Source: Strigomonas culicis (Eukaryota; Euglenozoa; Kinetoplastea; Trypanosomatida; Trypanosomatidae). From it: 21,995 nt of DNA. The stretch covers positions 1 through 21,995 of the forward strand of contig AUXH01000313.1 of assembly GCA_000482145.1 (NCBI GenBank). The letters run 5' to 3'. Numbering within the stretch: position 1 is the stretch's first letter; each line of letters opens with the position of its first letter. The position numbers and the translations under genes were made by a program. Under the pieces are notes generated by a model. It did not search any database and had not been told where the DNA came from. It saw only the letters and a list, made by a program, of their open reading frames with translations. Shown here piece after piece: positions 1-8,892 of the stretch.

Positions 1-1569
1 GGCCGGGGCCGCGGGCGCCGGCCGGCACGGCGCGGCGCCCGCGCGGCGGCCTCGCGTGCCGCCGGAGGTCTCCTCGTCGTTGTCGCTGTGGCTGCTCGCG
101 CTGCTGCTGCTGCTGTCGCCGCTCGACGAGGACGTCGATGCGGAGCCGTCCTCCTCGACGCCCTTTGCGTTCGGCGGCGCCGCCGCCGCGCCCGGACGCG
201 CCGGGGCGGCGGCGGGCGGCTCTGGCATCGTCTGCAGAGCCGCCATGCGCACCAGGTCAAGGATGGACTGTTTGCTGTCTGCCTTCAGCGAGTGGCGCAG
301 CATGTCGTCCGTGAAGGTGGGCCTATAGAGGCGCACGGGGTACTGCGTCACGTTGCTGCCGTAGAAGACGTTGTAGTCCTGGAAGAGCGGGTGCTGGCAC
401 AGCTCCGCGGCGGTCGGTCGCATCTGCGGGAAGAAGCGGAGGCAGCGCAGGATGAGGTCGATCCAGCGCTCCTGCTCCGAGGGTGGGCACTGCAGGCACC
501 AGTGGTCGCACAGCAGCTGCCGCAGCCGCGACGGGCGCGGTGGGCTGCGCAGTAGGTACAGCTTCGCGTTGCCCTCCGGCATGTAGCGCTCCACGTCCTG
601 CGGGGTGGGGGTGCCGGTGAGGTCGAGGATGACCTCCAGCTGGCCGCTCGCCTTGCCGCCGTCCCACGTGCCATGCTCGTTCAGCGCGCTCTTCACCGTG
701 AAGAGCGTCGCGCCGGTCGCCATCTCGTAGAGGATGCAGCCGAGCGACCAGATGTCGATCTTGGTGCTCGTCATGGACGCGTTGGTGACGACCTCCGGCG
801 GGCGGTAGTAGCGGGTGCAGAAGTAGAACGTCTCGCTCTCCTCCATATCTCGCGCGAGGCCCATGTCGGCGATCACGGCCGAGCTCTCGTAGACGTTATG
901 CGCGTTGATCTTCACGAGGATGTTGTCCGGCTTCAAGTCGCGGTGCAGGATGTTGCACTGATGAAAGTAATCGAGCCCAAAGAGCGTCTGGAAGGCAAAG
1001 ACGACCGCCACCTGCGTCAGCAGGCGGCCGTCGACGTGGAGCTGCTGCTGCATCGCCGGGTCCTTCACACAGCGGATGAAGTAGAAGAGGTCGCCGAACA
1101 TGAGCGGCATCACGATGTGCACATCGAACTCGTCCGTGCCACGCACCGACTCGACGAGCTGCAGCAGCCGCTGGTGGTGCAGCCGCTGCTGCGCCGCAAC
1201 GGACAGCCCGCGGTAGTCCGCGCAGTTCACCACGTCGAGGCCCGGCGGCGCCGGCACGCTCGAGACGCCGACGCCGTCCGTCGGGCTGTCGCCGGGCGCC
1301 TCATGCGTCGGGCGGCCGCTCACACTCCGTGTGACGAAAATGCTGTAGTAACTAATGAGGTGCGGGTGGGCGTCATGCAGGAAGTACATGATGTCCACCT
1401 CGCGGATGAGCCGCCGCGTCTCCTGGTTCACGAAGCGCGCCGGGATGGTCTTAATCGCCACGTGCTCCCGCGTCGGGCTGAGCAGATCGACATAGTTGAC
1501 GACGGCACCGAAGCCGCCGCGGCCAATCCGTTCATGGAACTGGTAGCGACCGACGAGTGCGTGGGCCAT
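1..1569 (-). CDS. MAPK-like (CMGC) protein kinase, 3' end cut by window edge
   Basis: This is a serine/threonine protein kinase with 523 residues visible and no stop before the window edge, so the C-terminus is missing. The ATG at 1569 sits about 30 nt downstream of a good splice acceptor. The glycine loop GRGGFG is at residues 16-21, VAIK lysine at 40, HRDLKPDN at 209-216, and DMG at 235-237 replaces the usual DFG. The activation segment reads T247-F-Y249 then CTRYYRPPE, close to the TxY and TRWYRAPE pattern of MAP kinases. A non-conserved insert lies at about residues 82-148, between the N-lobe strands. After the kinase domain (to about residue 430) the sequence becomes low-complexity, rich in Ala, Pro, Ser and Asp. 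Kinase assignment is secure. MAPK-like rather than another CMGC group is inference from the activation loop. Its substrate and pathway are unknown. Confidence 0.9.
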   Translation of the reverse strand, partial: MAHALVGRYQFHERIGRGGFGAVVNYVDLLSPTREHVAIKTIPARFVNQETRRLIREVDIMYFLHDAHPHLISYYSIFVTRSVSGRPTHEAPGDSPTDGVGVSSVPAPPGLDVVNCADYRGLSVAAQQRLHHQRLLQLVESVRGTDEFDVHIVMPLMFGDLFYFIRCVKDPAMQQQLHVDGRLLTQVAVVFAFQTLFGLDYFHQCNILHRDLKPDNILVKINAHNVYESSAVIADMGLARDMEESETFYFCTRYYRPPEVVTNASMTSTKIDIWSLGCILYEMATGATLFTVKSALNEHGTWDGGKASGQLEVILDLTGTPTPQDVERYMPEGNAKLYLLRSPPRPSRLRQLLCDHWCLQCPPSEQERWIDLILRCLRFFPQMRPTAAELCQHPLFQDYNVFYGSNVTQYPVRLYRPTFTDDMLRHSLKADSKQSILDLVRMAALQTMPEPPAAAPARPGAAAAPPNAKGVEEDGSASTSSSSGDSSSSSASSHSDNDEETSGGTRGRRAGAAPCRPAPAAPA

Positions 1570-1598
1570 GCGCGGACGGTGTGGGTGTGGCGTGAGGA

Positions 1599-1619
1599 CT
1601 AGAGAGAGAAGGGGAGAAG
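1599..1619 (-). promoter_or_regulatory. Spliced-leader acceptor for the kinase gene
   Basis: On the minus strand a CT-rich tract (1601-1619) is followed directly by AG at 1599-1600, about 30 nt before the kinase ATG at 1569. This is the standard trypanosomatid trans-splice layout. The site is inferred from pattern only. Confidence 0.6.
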
Positions 1620-2272
1620 TGGTTACTCACGGAGGCCGCGCTTCCTCCTCTTTTCTTTTTTGTTGTTGTTGTTTTTCGTTTTCTTATTATTGTTATTATT
1701 ACTTTTGAATATGCTTATTTTTTCTTTTTTAATACTTTTTTTTTGGTGCTGTTGGTGTTGTTTATTGTAATTTCAGTTTTTTTTTGTGTGTTTGCCTTTG
1801 CAGAGGAACAAATATTCACACTCTTTTGGCAGCAAGATGACACCTCGATCAAAAAAAAAGAGAAAGAAAAAGAAAGAGACTACTAAAGCTAATCACTGGA
1901 GGTTACAATATATAAAAATACAAGTATATTTAAGCACTACAAGGAAAGGGACAAATGCTTTTTTGGTTTATTTATCTTGTCGTTCCTCTCCTATATACAC
2001 ACACCTAAGTGTCGTATATAGTGCAAATACTTGTATATATGCAGGTTTCTTTTTTTTTTTTGTATACGTAAGGGAGGGTGGGGGGAGAAAAGAGGAGAGA
2101 ATGAACAAATTACTTCACACTGGACAAACATTAGACAGTGCACCCTACACAGTGCATCTTCGGAAGCGCCTACACAGAAAGAACGTTTTTTTTTTGCTTT
2201 TTGTTTTTGTTTCAGTAAGTGTTCCTACAATTAAGAAATAATCAAAAATAAAATTACTACATGCTACAAAAC

Positions 2273-2457
2273 AAAAGGAGAGAAAGAATGAAAAAAAAAA
2301 GAAGGAAGGAAAGAGAGAAAGAAAGGAAAAAGAAAAAGAAAAAAGAAAGAAGGAAGGCCCTCCTTTAGTCTTTTTTAAAATCTTTTTCTCTTTTCTTCTT
2401 TTTGCTTATTCTCCTTTCTTTTTTTTTTCGTCTTTTTTTTTGCTTTTTTTTCTCTTT
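2273..2457. repeat. Polypurine tract joined to polypyrimidine tract
   Basis: Positions 2273-2357 on the plus strand are 85 nt of A/G with a single T at 2289. From 2358 to about 2457 the same strand turns almost wholly C/T. The two halves are roughly complementary, so the transcript could fold into a long imperfect hairpin. On the coding (minus) strand the 2273-2357 part is a long pyrimidine tract that could also act in trans-splicing, with an AG just downstream near 2264. Confidence 0.6.
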
Positions 2458-2655
2458 GGTGAGTATTTTGATGTACTACTAAGGCACCATCACTGTTACG
2501 ACGGAAGGAGGAGAAGAATACATACACAAACGGCGCCACGCCGCACACAACGGTGCTGCTCATTCTAACAGTTGGATGCTATCTAAATATATATAAAATA
2601 CATATATATATATGTCCCTTTCTCCATTTTTTCTTATTATGATGCTACGCATTGC

Positions 2656-2961
2656 TTACTTAAGAAAGGGCATGATGCGCTCGCGCTGGATCCGGAGCTG
2701 CGCATCCGCGTCTTCCTTGCTCATCTGCGTGCCATCGTCCTCCCACAGGTCGGTGCTGTCCTCCACGAACTGGCGCTTCGTGGAGAGCTGGTTGAAGACG
2801 TAGATGCGCATACCGACCACCTCCACAAACATGAAGGCAACCGTGATGAAGAAGCACAGCTTCAACGTGGCGGCGCTAATACCAGTCTCGCCGGGGTTCG
2901 CGTAGAAGTAGCTGCGCTTCGTAACGTTACGCGTGACAGGGGTGATGAGGCGGCGGAACAT
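2656..2961 (-). CDS. Small single-membrane-segment protein, possibly mitochondrial
   Basis: This 101-residue protein is one I do not recognise by name. The ATG at 2961 and TAA stop are clear, and third positions are GC-rich as in the neighbours. Residues 1-17 carry Arg and Lys with no acidic residue, which resembles a mitochondrial presequence. One hydrophobic segment spans about residues 30-55. The C-terminal 40 residues are charged and soluble, ending in a mixed Arg/Glu helix and PFLK. This build is common among small kinetoplastid-specific subunits of respiratory complexes and ATP synthase, but that assignment is inference with no motif behind it. A pyrimidine tract (about 3076-3092) and the first AG after it (3035-3036) could supply its splice site. 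Confidence 0.75.
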   Translation of the reverse strand: MFRRLITPVTRNVTKRSYFYANPGETGISAATLKLCFFITVAFMFVEVVGMRIYVFNQLSTKRQFVEDSTDLWEDDGTQMSKEDADAQLRIQRERIMPFLK

Positions 2962-3320
2962 TGTTTCCTTCTTTTTTTTTCTTTGAATAAGAAATTAAGT
3001 AAAACGGAGGGGTATGCTTAAATACAAAAGCGTTCTTTGTGAATTGGTGTTATCAGTGTGATAGACGGTGGTTTTGAAAAGGGAGAGAAGTGTGACCATT
3101 TGAAGATATACATACAGATTATGTAGCATCATGGAGTGCATGGTGGATGATGAATTAGACGCATGTAACATCAAAAAAAAAAAGGCACAACAAGAGAGAA
3201 AAAAAGAACACACATATCTTTTAAATGCTTTTTTTATGAATTAGTGCATAAAATACAGTTATTATGTTATACGAGGACCGTTTAGTAATGAATCATCAGA
3301 ATATTAGTCATGCGGAGGCG
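2962..3320. other. Intergenic region, 101-aa gene to HGH1-like gene
   Basis: This 359-nt AT-rich spacer has no coding-like frame. On the minus strand it holds a pyrimidine tract at about 3076-3092 followed by AG at 3035-3036, a candidate trans-splice acceptor for the 101-residue gene. The part next to 3320 would be the 3' UTR of the HGH1-like gene. Confidence 0.6.
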
Positions 3321-4505
3321 CTAGTCGAGCTCATCGCTGCCGGGCGCCATGTACGCGTCCACCACGTCGTCGAGGTACACAAGCACGTGCTCGTCCAAGA
3401 AGGTGCAAACCGCTTCCGACAGGAGGTGTTCGACGGGGCCCTCCGCCGCCGCGCCGTCCGCGTCGTCGCGCAGCTCAACGACGCGCGGCGCGGGGGCCGC
3501 GCGCGCGGCGCGGCTGGCGGCCACGGCGGCTGCGAGGGCCTGCTTTGCGTTGAGGCTCTCGAGGCGCGCCATGCCGTCCTCGGAAGTCAGCAGGCCCGCG
3601 AGGCACTCCGCCAGCACCTGCTGGATCTCCGCCTCACCCTCGCGGCCCGCAGCGGCGAGCCGCCCGACGATCCCCTCCACCGCGTCGCCCGCCAGCAGCA
3701 GCCGGTGGATGAACTGCGTCTCCTCCTCACTGCTGCGCCCCGCCGCGGCGCCGCCCGGCCGCAGGTGCGACATGGCGGCGCAGTTACGGAAGCACTGGGC
3801 CGCCATCCAGCGCTGTGCGGCGACCGGGGCGCTGAGGCAGCGCGTCAGGCACGCACGCCACGCATCCTCCAGCACCAGCTCCTGCCCGTCCGCGGTGCGG
3901 GTGAGGTTCAGGATGATGCTGAGGATCCACCGGCGGAGGTCCCGCGGCCGCGCTGCGCCCTCCATCGCATCGTAGTACCGCTGTAGCGCGTTCAGATAGT
4001 AGCCGCGCAGATCCTCGTCCGCTTTCTGCAGCAGGTCGTCGATCGCCGCGACGTGCAGGCTCGTGAGGTTGTTCAGCAGCATGAGCGTCATCTCCTTGAG
4101 GCTCTCCAGGTGCGCCGCGGCGGCGGCATCGGCGGCCGCGCGGTCGAGCGCGTCCAGCAGCCGCATCACGCGTCGCACGATGCGGCGCTCCACGAGCAGC
4201 TCGACACAGCAGCTGTCCTCCGCGGTGATGTTGATGAGGAGCGCCAAGATGTCGCCCAGCACCGCCTTGCTGCCTATGTGTAGGTGCTGCACCAGCGCGT
4301 CCAGCGCGGCCAGCCCCTCCGCCGTCGTCGTCAGGAAGCGCAGCAGCGACACGTTCTCCTTGCTGTGCTGTGCGATGCCGCTCACGGCCATCTTGCGCAC
4401 ATCCTCGCGTGTGTGGTGGAAGAAGGAGAAGGCCTCGTGGAACTGCTCGAACGCCGCGCGGTCCTCCGCGGATAGCGGGGCTGCACTGAGGGACGGAGCC
4501 GACAT
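3321..4505 (-). CDS. HGH1: HGH1-like armadillo/HEAT protein (FAM203 family)
   Basis: The 394-residue protein is all-helical with armadillo/HEAT-like repeats. Residues about 81-95 (GDILALLINITAED), about 194-207 (ILSIILNLTRTADG) and about 228-240 (RWMAAQCFRNCA) fit, in order, the conserved blocks of HGH1/FAM203, including the N-L and R-N-C patterns. A later block near residue 300 (IQQVLAECLAGLL) fits the family's C-terminal domain, and the length is typical. In yeast and animals HGH1 acts in the cytosol as a chaperone factor for folding elongation factor eEF2. That role is transferred by family and not visible here. The start is the ATG at 4505. A longer frame would need a non-ATG codon. The stop is TAG. 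The family call rests on recalled motif order and could be another armadillo protein. Confidence 0.72.
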   Translation of the reverse strand: MSAPSLSAAPLSAEDRAAFEQFHEAFSFFHHTREDVRKMAVSGIAQHSKENVSLLRFLTTTAEGLAALDALVQHLHIGSKAVLGDILALLINITAEDSCCVELLVERRIVRRVMRLLDALDRAAADAAAAAHLESLKEMTLMLLNNLTSLHVAAIDDLLQKADEDLRGYYLNALQRYYDAMEGAARPRDLRRWILSIILNLTRTADGQELVLEDAWRACLTRCLSAPVAAQRWMAAQCFRNCAAMSHLRPGGAAAGRSSEEETQFIHRLLLAGDAVEGIVGRLAAAGREGEAEIQQVLAECLAGLLTSEDGMARLESLNAKQALAAAVAASRAARAAPAPRVVELRDDADGAAAEGPVEHLLSEAVCTFLDEHVLVYLDDVVDAYMAPGSDELD

Positions 4506-4543
4506 GGGACACAAGAAAGGAAAAGAAAAAAAAAAGAGATGAT

Positions 4544-4600
4544 CTGCGAACGGTGTTATGTGTATATATTTTTTTGAAGAGAGGAGTGAGGAAAGGAGAT
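4544..4600 (-). promoter_or_regulatory. Candidate spliced-leader acceptor for the HGH1-like gene
   Basis: On the minus strand a CT-rich stretch at about 4576-4600 is followed by AG at 4544-4545, upstream of the ATG at 4505. A second, T-rich tract lies between this AG and the ATG but has no AG of its own before the start codon. The choice of site is therefore uncertain. Confidence 0.4.
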
Positions 4601-4942
4601 ATCCTTTTGAAGCGGGTGTGGGCTAGAGTATTCTGCACCTTAAATATAGAGCCTTTTTTATAGCATCTTTGGTTTGTTCATTCATTTTTTATTTTATTTT
4701 TGTAGTGGGGTCGCTATCGTATATATAGCTTATTAGTTTAACAAACGCTTCTATTGTATCATTATTATTATCATCACCACTGCTTCTGTAAGATGCATGG
4801 TTCATATTCTGGTGTTGTCTTTGTTATTATGGTTTGATGATAAACACGAGGTCGGCATTGCTCTTACCATTTATCGACTTCACAGAAGAACACAAACAAA
4901 GAAAAAAACAAAACCAAAAAAGAATGAGACCACAGCGCTCAT

Positions 4943-4965
4943 ACACACACACACACACACACACA
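4943..4965. repeat. (AC)n dinucleotide microsatellite
   Basis: About eleven uninterrupted AC units in the spacer, directly visible. Confidence 0.9.
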
Positions 4966-5167
4966 TTTATATATGTCAACAATACGCAAGAAAAACAAAA
5001 AAGAAACATGCAGATCATCTCACTCGCTCTATGTGAATCAGCGGTGGCGCGGCATCCACCCTACCAAGGTGGACGAACAAGCAGCTAAACGAAAAAAAAA
5101 GTAACGAAAGAGAAACGCGCGTGCGTGAATACCAACACTAACGTTTCGCTCCTCCTTTTTTTTTTTG

Positions 5168-7894
5168 CTATTGACTTGCCTGCAGGACCACTGCCATCTG
5201 TCGGCGGTGCACGCGTCGGCCGTAGTTCACACGCACGCCCTGTACGCGCCCGAGCAGCGCGGCAGCGTCCGCCGGCAGCGTGCGGCCCGCCTCGAAGTAG
5301 CCGGCGCCGTCCAGCTCCGCGACGAGGTGCATGACGGACTGCAGCAGCGGCAGGTCCTCGGCCGCGGCGGCGGCCCCCAGCGGCCGCTGCGCCAGCGCCA
5401 GCGCCACCTCCTCCACGTAGTAGCGCACCGCGCGCAGCACCGCGGCGGCGCAGCGGCTCTCCGTGTGCACAACGGCACCGCCCTTCCACGCGGCGATCGT
5501 CGCGAGCTGGGCGAGGGCGCGCAGCAGCTGTGTCTCCTCCTGCGCGCGCTGCCGGCGATGCGTGCGGCCCGGCGCGTGGGTGTCGTCCGCGGCCGCCTGC
5601 GCGGCGCCGAGCTCGCGGCAGAGGTGTCCGTGTGCCTCCGCCCCGCGCCGCAGCTCACAGAAGGTGTACCAGAACTCCACCTCCGCGACCGCGCCGGCCG
5701 GCACCGCCGCCGTCGTCGCGGCCAGCGGCGGCAGCACGCGCCGCGTGAGCACGCCGCTCACGTCCTGTATCGCGCCGAGCTGCGGTGGGTCCTGTAGCCA
5801 GAAGCGCACACAGGCCGCACGGCCCTCGCTCAGGGCATGGAGGTACGCGGCCTCGTCCCGCGCGTGCATGGCGAGCCACAGCACGCGCTCCGCCTCGCCG
5901 TCGTGCGTCAGCCGCTCCGCCGGCGCGACGCCGTCGTTCAGTAGCGCCTGTACGGCGGCCGCGACCCCGGCGGGGTCGTCGTCGGCCGCCAGGAAGAGGT
6001 CGACGAGCTCCGCCTCCTGCTCCTCCACTGCGGCGCGGTCGCGGTCGCCGCGCTGCCGCGCGCCGCTGCGGGCCGCGAGCAGCAGCGCGGCGTAGACGCG
6101 CGCGCGGTGCTGCACATCGCGCAGCCGCCGCGCCATGCCGGCCATCGCCCGCATCGCGCGCGGCAGCGGGTACGCGCGCAGCTGGACGAGCCGCCGCGCG
6201 TAGGCGGCGGCCGCCGCGGCCATGTCAGCGCCGGCGGTGAGCTGCAGGCCGAACGGCAGCAGCGCCTCGCGGTGGGCCGCGTCCAACAGCCACTGTGCGT
6301 GAGCGACGAGCCGCACGCTGTCCTCGCTGCGCTCGTCCGGCCGCACGGCGAGCCAGGCGCCCTCCGGCGCCAGCACCTGCAGTAGCACACGCATCAGCAA
6401 CTGCTCGCGCGCGCCGCTGCGGGCGAGGTGCGGCTGGAGCCGCGCGATGAGCCCCGCGCGCACCTTCGCCGCGTAGCTCGCCGCCCAGTCCTCATCGCTG
6501 CCGACAGTGCGGGTCACGTAGGCGGCGTAGGCCGCCGGCACCGGCGCCTGGGCCGCGAGCAGCACCTTCGTGAAGCTGACAACGAGGCAGCTGCGCAGGT
6601 AGCACCACACGACGTCGGTCCACGCGCCGTAAGTGCCGTAGGCCACCTCGAGCGTCTCCGTGTTGCCGCACAGCGCGGCCGCAATCACAACGTCGACGTC
6701 CTTCGTCGTCGTCGTCGTCGTCGTCGCGGTGGTCGCCGCCATCGACGTCTCGAAGAACTGTCCGAGCGCGTCCAGGCGAAAGTCGTTCCCCGACCATGCC
6801 TGCTGCACGTACCCGTTCGCGTACTCGCCGAAGAGCGGCACGAGCGCGGTCGCGGCCGCCCACGGCTCGTCCACCGTCAGCAGCTGCGCGGCGCTCAGCT
6901 GGCAGCTGTAGGGGCAGCTCTCGTAGACCACCGCGTCCTTGATCGCCTCGTGCAGCTCACCGCAGCGGATGCGGTGGAGGATCAGCTGCCGCAGCGTCGT
7001 CTCCTCCTCTCCGCGGAGTCGCACCTTCTTGCGCGCGTCCTGCCCGCCCTCGCTGCTGCCGCCGTCCGGCGGCGGCTGCTGCTGGCGCCGCTGCTGGAGC
7101 AGCGTGCGGTCGCCGTGGCTCTGGCCCTGGCGGTAGGTCGCCTCGAGCCAGCGCACAATGACGTTCACCTCGCGGAAAAAGTCGAACTCCATGAGGAAGG
7201 ACTGGATGTAGGCGTAGTGCGAGATGAACCAGCGGCGGTGCGGCGGGACGTCGCGGATCGGGATGTGCTCCGCCTTGTACTCCTGTGAGCCCTTCCGCGC
7301 GTTATCCTCGAACAGTAAGAGCAGCAGCGACCACAGCTGCTCCTCCTCCATCAGCTTCGCCTTCTCCTTGCCGAGCGACGCCGCGCTCTCGGTGCCCGGC
7401 ACCATGGTCAGCGTATCCGGCACCGAGTGCGCCGCGGTGCTGCCGCCGCCGCTCGTCGTGGACGTCAGCACCGTGCCCGGCTCCCCCAGCTGCTGCTGCT
7501 GCTGCTGCTGCTGGTAATACGCCTGGTCGAGCTGCGCCAGGCGGCGGCGCGCGTCGAGCTGGAAGAACTCCGCGACGGGGATGCAGCGCACCTCCACGTC
7601 CCTGTCCGCCTCCGTCGCGAGCCGCGCCAGCAGCTGGGAGCGACTGTCTTGCTCACCCGCCGGCGGCGGCGGGCTGCCGGCGCGCACCGCGTAGACCTCC
7701 GCGAAGGTGGGCAGCGGCCCCGCCGCCGCCGGCGAAAGCGGCTGCGGCTGCGCCGCGCTGGTATCTTGCATCGACACCAGTGCCTTCTCCATCTCGTGGA
7801 TCTGCTCGTTCAGGTTGGACCCCTGCGCACCGCCCTCCCGCCCATGGAGAAGGGAGGCGAGGTCCACGTTGCCACTGAGGGGGTTGTAGGTCAT
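5168..7894 (-). CDS. Nucleoporin of the Nup107/Nup84 family
   Basis: This 908-residue helical protein resembles the Nup107/Nup84 scaffold nucleoporin of the Y-shaped nuclear pore subcomplex. Near residues 306-319 it has a RIRCGELHEAIKD block followed by a Cys/Ser-rich turn, like the family's R-x-G-x-x-x-E-A signature. Around residues 415-430 the pattern ALCGN, then GAW-x-D-VVWCYLRS, fits the family's paired Gly-Asn and W-x-D-x-x-W-x-Y motif (W425). The N-terminal 150 residues are Pro/Gln/Ala-rich, with a Q8 run (128-135). A Thr run sits near 390-397. The start is the ATG at 7894; an upstream GTG is not needed. The stop is TAG. It may correspond to the Nup84-type subunit of the trypanosome pore, but I cannot confirm which. 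The C-terminal half is very Ala/Arg-rich and poorly diagnostic. Confidence 0.68.
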   Translation of the reverse strand: MTYNPLSGNVDLASLLHGREGGAQGSNLNEQIHEMEKALVSMQDTSAAQPQPLSPAAAGPLPTFAEVYAVRAGSPPPPAGEQDSRSQLLARLATEADRDVEVRCIPVAEFFQLDARRRLAQLDQAYYQQQQQQQQLGEPGTVLTSTTSGGGSTAAHSVPDTLTMVPGTESAASLGKEKAKLMEEEQLWSLLLLLFEDNARKGSQEYKAEHIPIRDVPPHRRWFISHYAYIQSFLMEFDFFREVNVIVRWLEATYRQGQSHGDRTLLQQRRQQQPPPDGGSSEGGQDARKKVRLRGEEETTLRQLILHRIRCGELHEAIKDAVVYESCPYSCQLSAAQLLTVDEPWAAATALVPLFGEYANGYVQQAWSGNDFRLDALGQFFETSMAATTATTTTTTTKDVDVVIAAALCGNTETLEVAYGTYGAWTDVVWCYLRSCLVVSFTKVLLAAQAPVPAAYAAYVTRTVGSDEDWAASYAAKVRAGLIARLQPHLARSGAREQLLMRVLLQVLAPEGAWLAVRPDERSEDSVRLVAHAQWLLDAAHREALLPFGLQLTAGADMAAAAAAYARRLVQLRAYPLPRAMRAMAGMARRLRDVQHRARVYAALLLAARSGARQRGDRDRAAVEEQEAELVDLFLAADDDPAGVAAAVQALLNDGVAPAERLTHDGEAERVLWLAMHARDEAAYLHALSEGRAACVRFWLQDPPQLGAIQDVSGVLTRRVLPPLAATTAAVPAGAVAEVEFWYTFCELRRGAEAHGHLCRELGAAQAAADDTHAPGRTHRRQRAQEETQLLRALAQLATIAAWKGGAVVHTESRCAAAVLRAVRYYVEEVALALAQRPLGAAAAAEDLPLLQSVMHLVAELDGAGYFEAGRTLPADAAALLGRVQGVRVNYGRRVHRRQMAVVLQASQ
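6705..6726. repeat. (GTC)7 trinucleotide run inside nucleoporin gene
   Basis: A 22-nt run of GTC on the plus strand encodes a threonine tract (about residues 390-397) in the Nup107-like protein. Being a multiple of three, length changes would preserve the frame. Confidence 0.85.
7490..7513. repeat. (CTG)8 / (CAG)8 trinucleotide run inside nucleoporin gene
   Basis: Eight perfect CTG units on the plus strand read as eight CAG codons, giving the Q8 tract at residues 128-135 of the Nup107-like protein. Confidence 0.9.
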
Positions 7895-8892
7895 GGACGG
7901 CACGAACGTAAAAAAAAAAAAGGAATGTGTCGCGCGACTGCTGTAGCTGCCTCCGGTGCCTTCTGGTCGAATAAGGCTGCAGCCGAAATCCTTGTAGTGT
8001 GTTCGCTTTCTATCTATCTATATCGACAACGGTGGTACAAAGAAAACAAGAAGAAAAAAGGAAAGAACAGAGTATGAGTAGCGGATGAACAAAGAAAACA
8101 GCGCATCCAATAAAAAAAACAATAAAAAAAAAGAGAGGGGAAACAAAAAGAAGAAAGCCAGCGTAAAGCTGCTCCTGTTCTTGTTACATACCTTTCATTT
8201 TCCTTTTTTTGTTATTACGTCGGAGTGTCATTCTTTGTAAATTAGGTTTGTCTTTTATCATTAAAAATTGTGCAGATATATGGTTTATTCTTTTTTTTCT
8301 CTTTTTTTTTTGCTTCAACGATTTAGTATTCAACACAGTAAAGAAAACTTTAAACTATTATCAAAATAGAAAAGGCAGTAAGATTGAAAAAAAAAGTGAA
8401 AACTTTAGAAGGAAAAAAAAACAATCGTTCCCTTGTACAACAAGCGTAAGCAATGAGTAAACAAAAACAAAACAATAAAATAAAAAACGGTGAAACCAAA
8501 AAAAAAACGAAAAACAGAAAATAACTAACATGACAAGGGTGAGGGGAGGAGAGGGAAGGGGAAACACAAACGAACAAAAAGAGAAAGAAAAAAGAAAAGG
8601 AAATGTAGCACTCACAAAGAAAAGAGTCGCGACAGTGTACAAAGAAAATAAAAAAAGGGGTAGAAGCTCTTTTTCATGTATCTTCTACTTATTACTTCCT
8701 TTTTTTTTTCAAAAAAAAAATGCCGCTGTGCTTCTCGCGTCGGTGTGGTCTATCCGTTTGTGCACACATCGCTACTGTATTACATGATGACAGTTCTGTT
8801 TGTTTATATGGTTCCCTTCTTTCCTTTTTTTTCTTTCGTTCTTTTTGTATCACTTCCTGTTCTCCCCTCCTTTTCTCCTTCCATTCCCCACC
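7895..8892. other. Intergenic region, nucleoporin to acyl-CoA synthetase
   Basis: This 1.0 kb AT-rich spacer has many A and T homopolymers and no frame with coding-like codon use. It holds the nucleoporin splice signals near 8010-8070. The T-rich part from about 8660 to 8890 on the plus strand would be the 3' UTR of the synthetase on the minus strand. Confidence 0.65.
8010..8070 (-). promoter_or_regulatory. Candidate spliced-leader acceptor for nucleoporin gene
   Basis: On the minus strand a CT/T-rich tract at about 8038-8070 is followed by AG dinucleotides at 8018-8019, 8014-8015 and 8010-8011. They lie 115-125 nt upstream of the ATG at 7894. Several closely spaced acceptors are possible. 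Inferred from pattern. Confidence 0.5.

Larger units (their letters stand above)
1570..2655. other. Intergenic region, kinase to 101-aa gene
   Basis: This 1.1 kb AT-rich spacer holds no open frame with coding-like codon use on either strand. It contains long A and T runs, the kinase splice acceptor at its left end, an (AT)-rich patch near 2585-2612, and a striking purine block joined to a pyrimidine block at 2273-2457. It should contain the 3' UTR of the 101-residue gene and the 5' UTR of the kinase. Confidence 0.7.
4506..5167. other. Intergenic region, HGH1-like gene to nucleoporin
   Basis: This 662-nt AT-rich spacer has no coding-like frame. It includes the splice signals of the HGH1-like gene at its left end, an (AC)n microsatellite at 4943-4965, and A-rich runs that would fall in the nucleoporin 3' UTR. 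Confidence 0.65.

Noticed and set aside
1786..2241. A 151-codon open frame on the plus strand in the kinase spacer
   Set aside because: It is AT-rich, made of homopolymer-derived Lys and Phe, lies on the wrong strand, and shows none of the GC-rich third-position bias of real genes here.
4506..4514. Upstream non-ATG start for the HGH1-like gene (also 7895-7903 for the nucleoporin and 18179-18202 for the ARMC2-like gene)
   Set aside because: These extensions use TTG or GTG. An ATG follows within a few codons in each case, and trypanosomatids initiate at the first AUG after the spliced leader.
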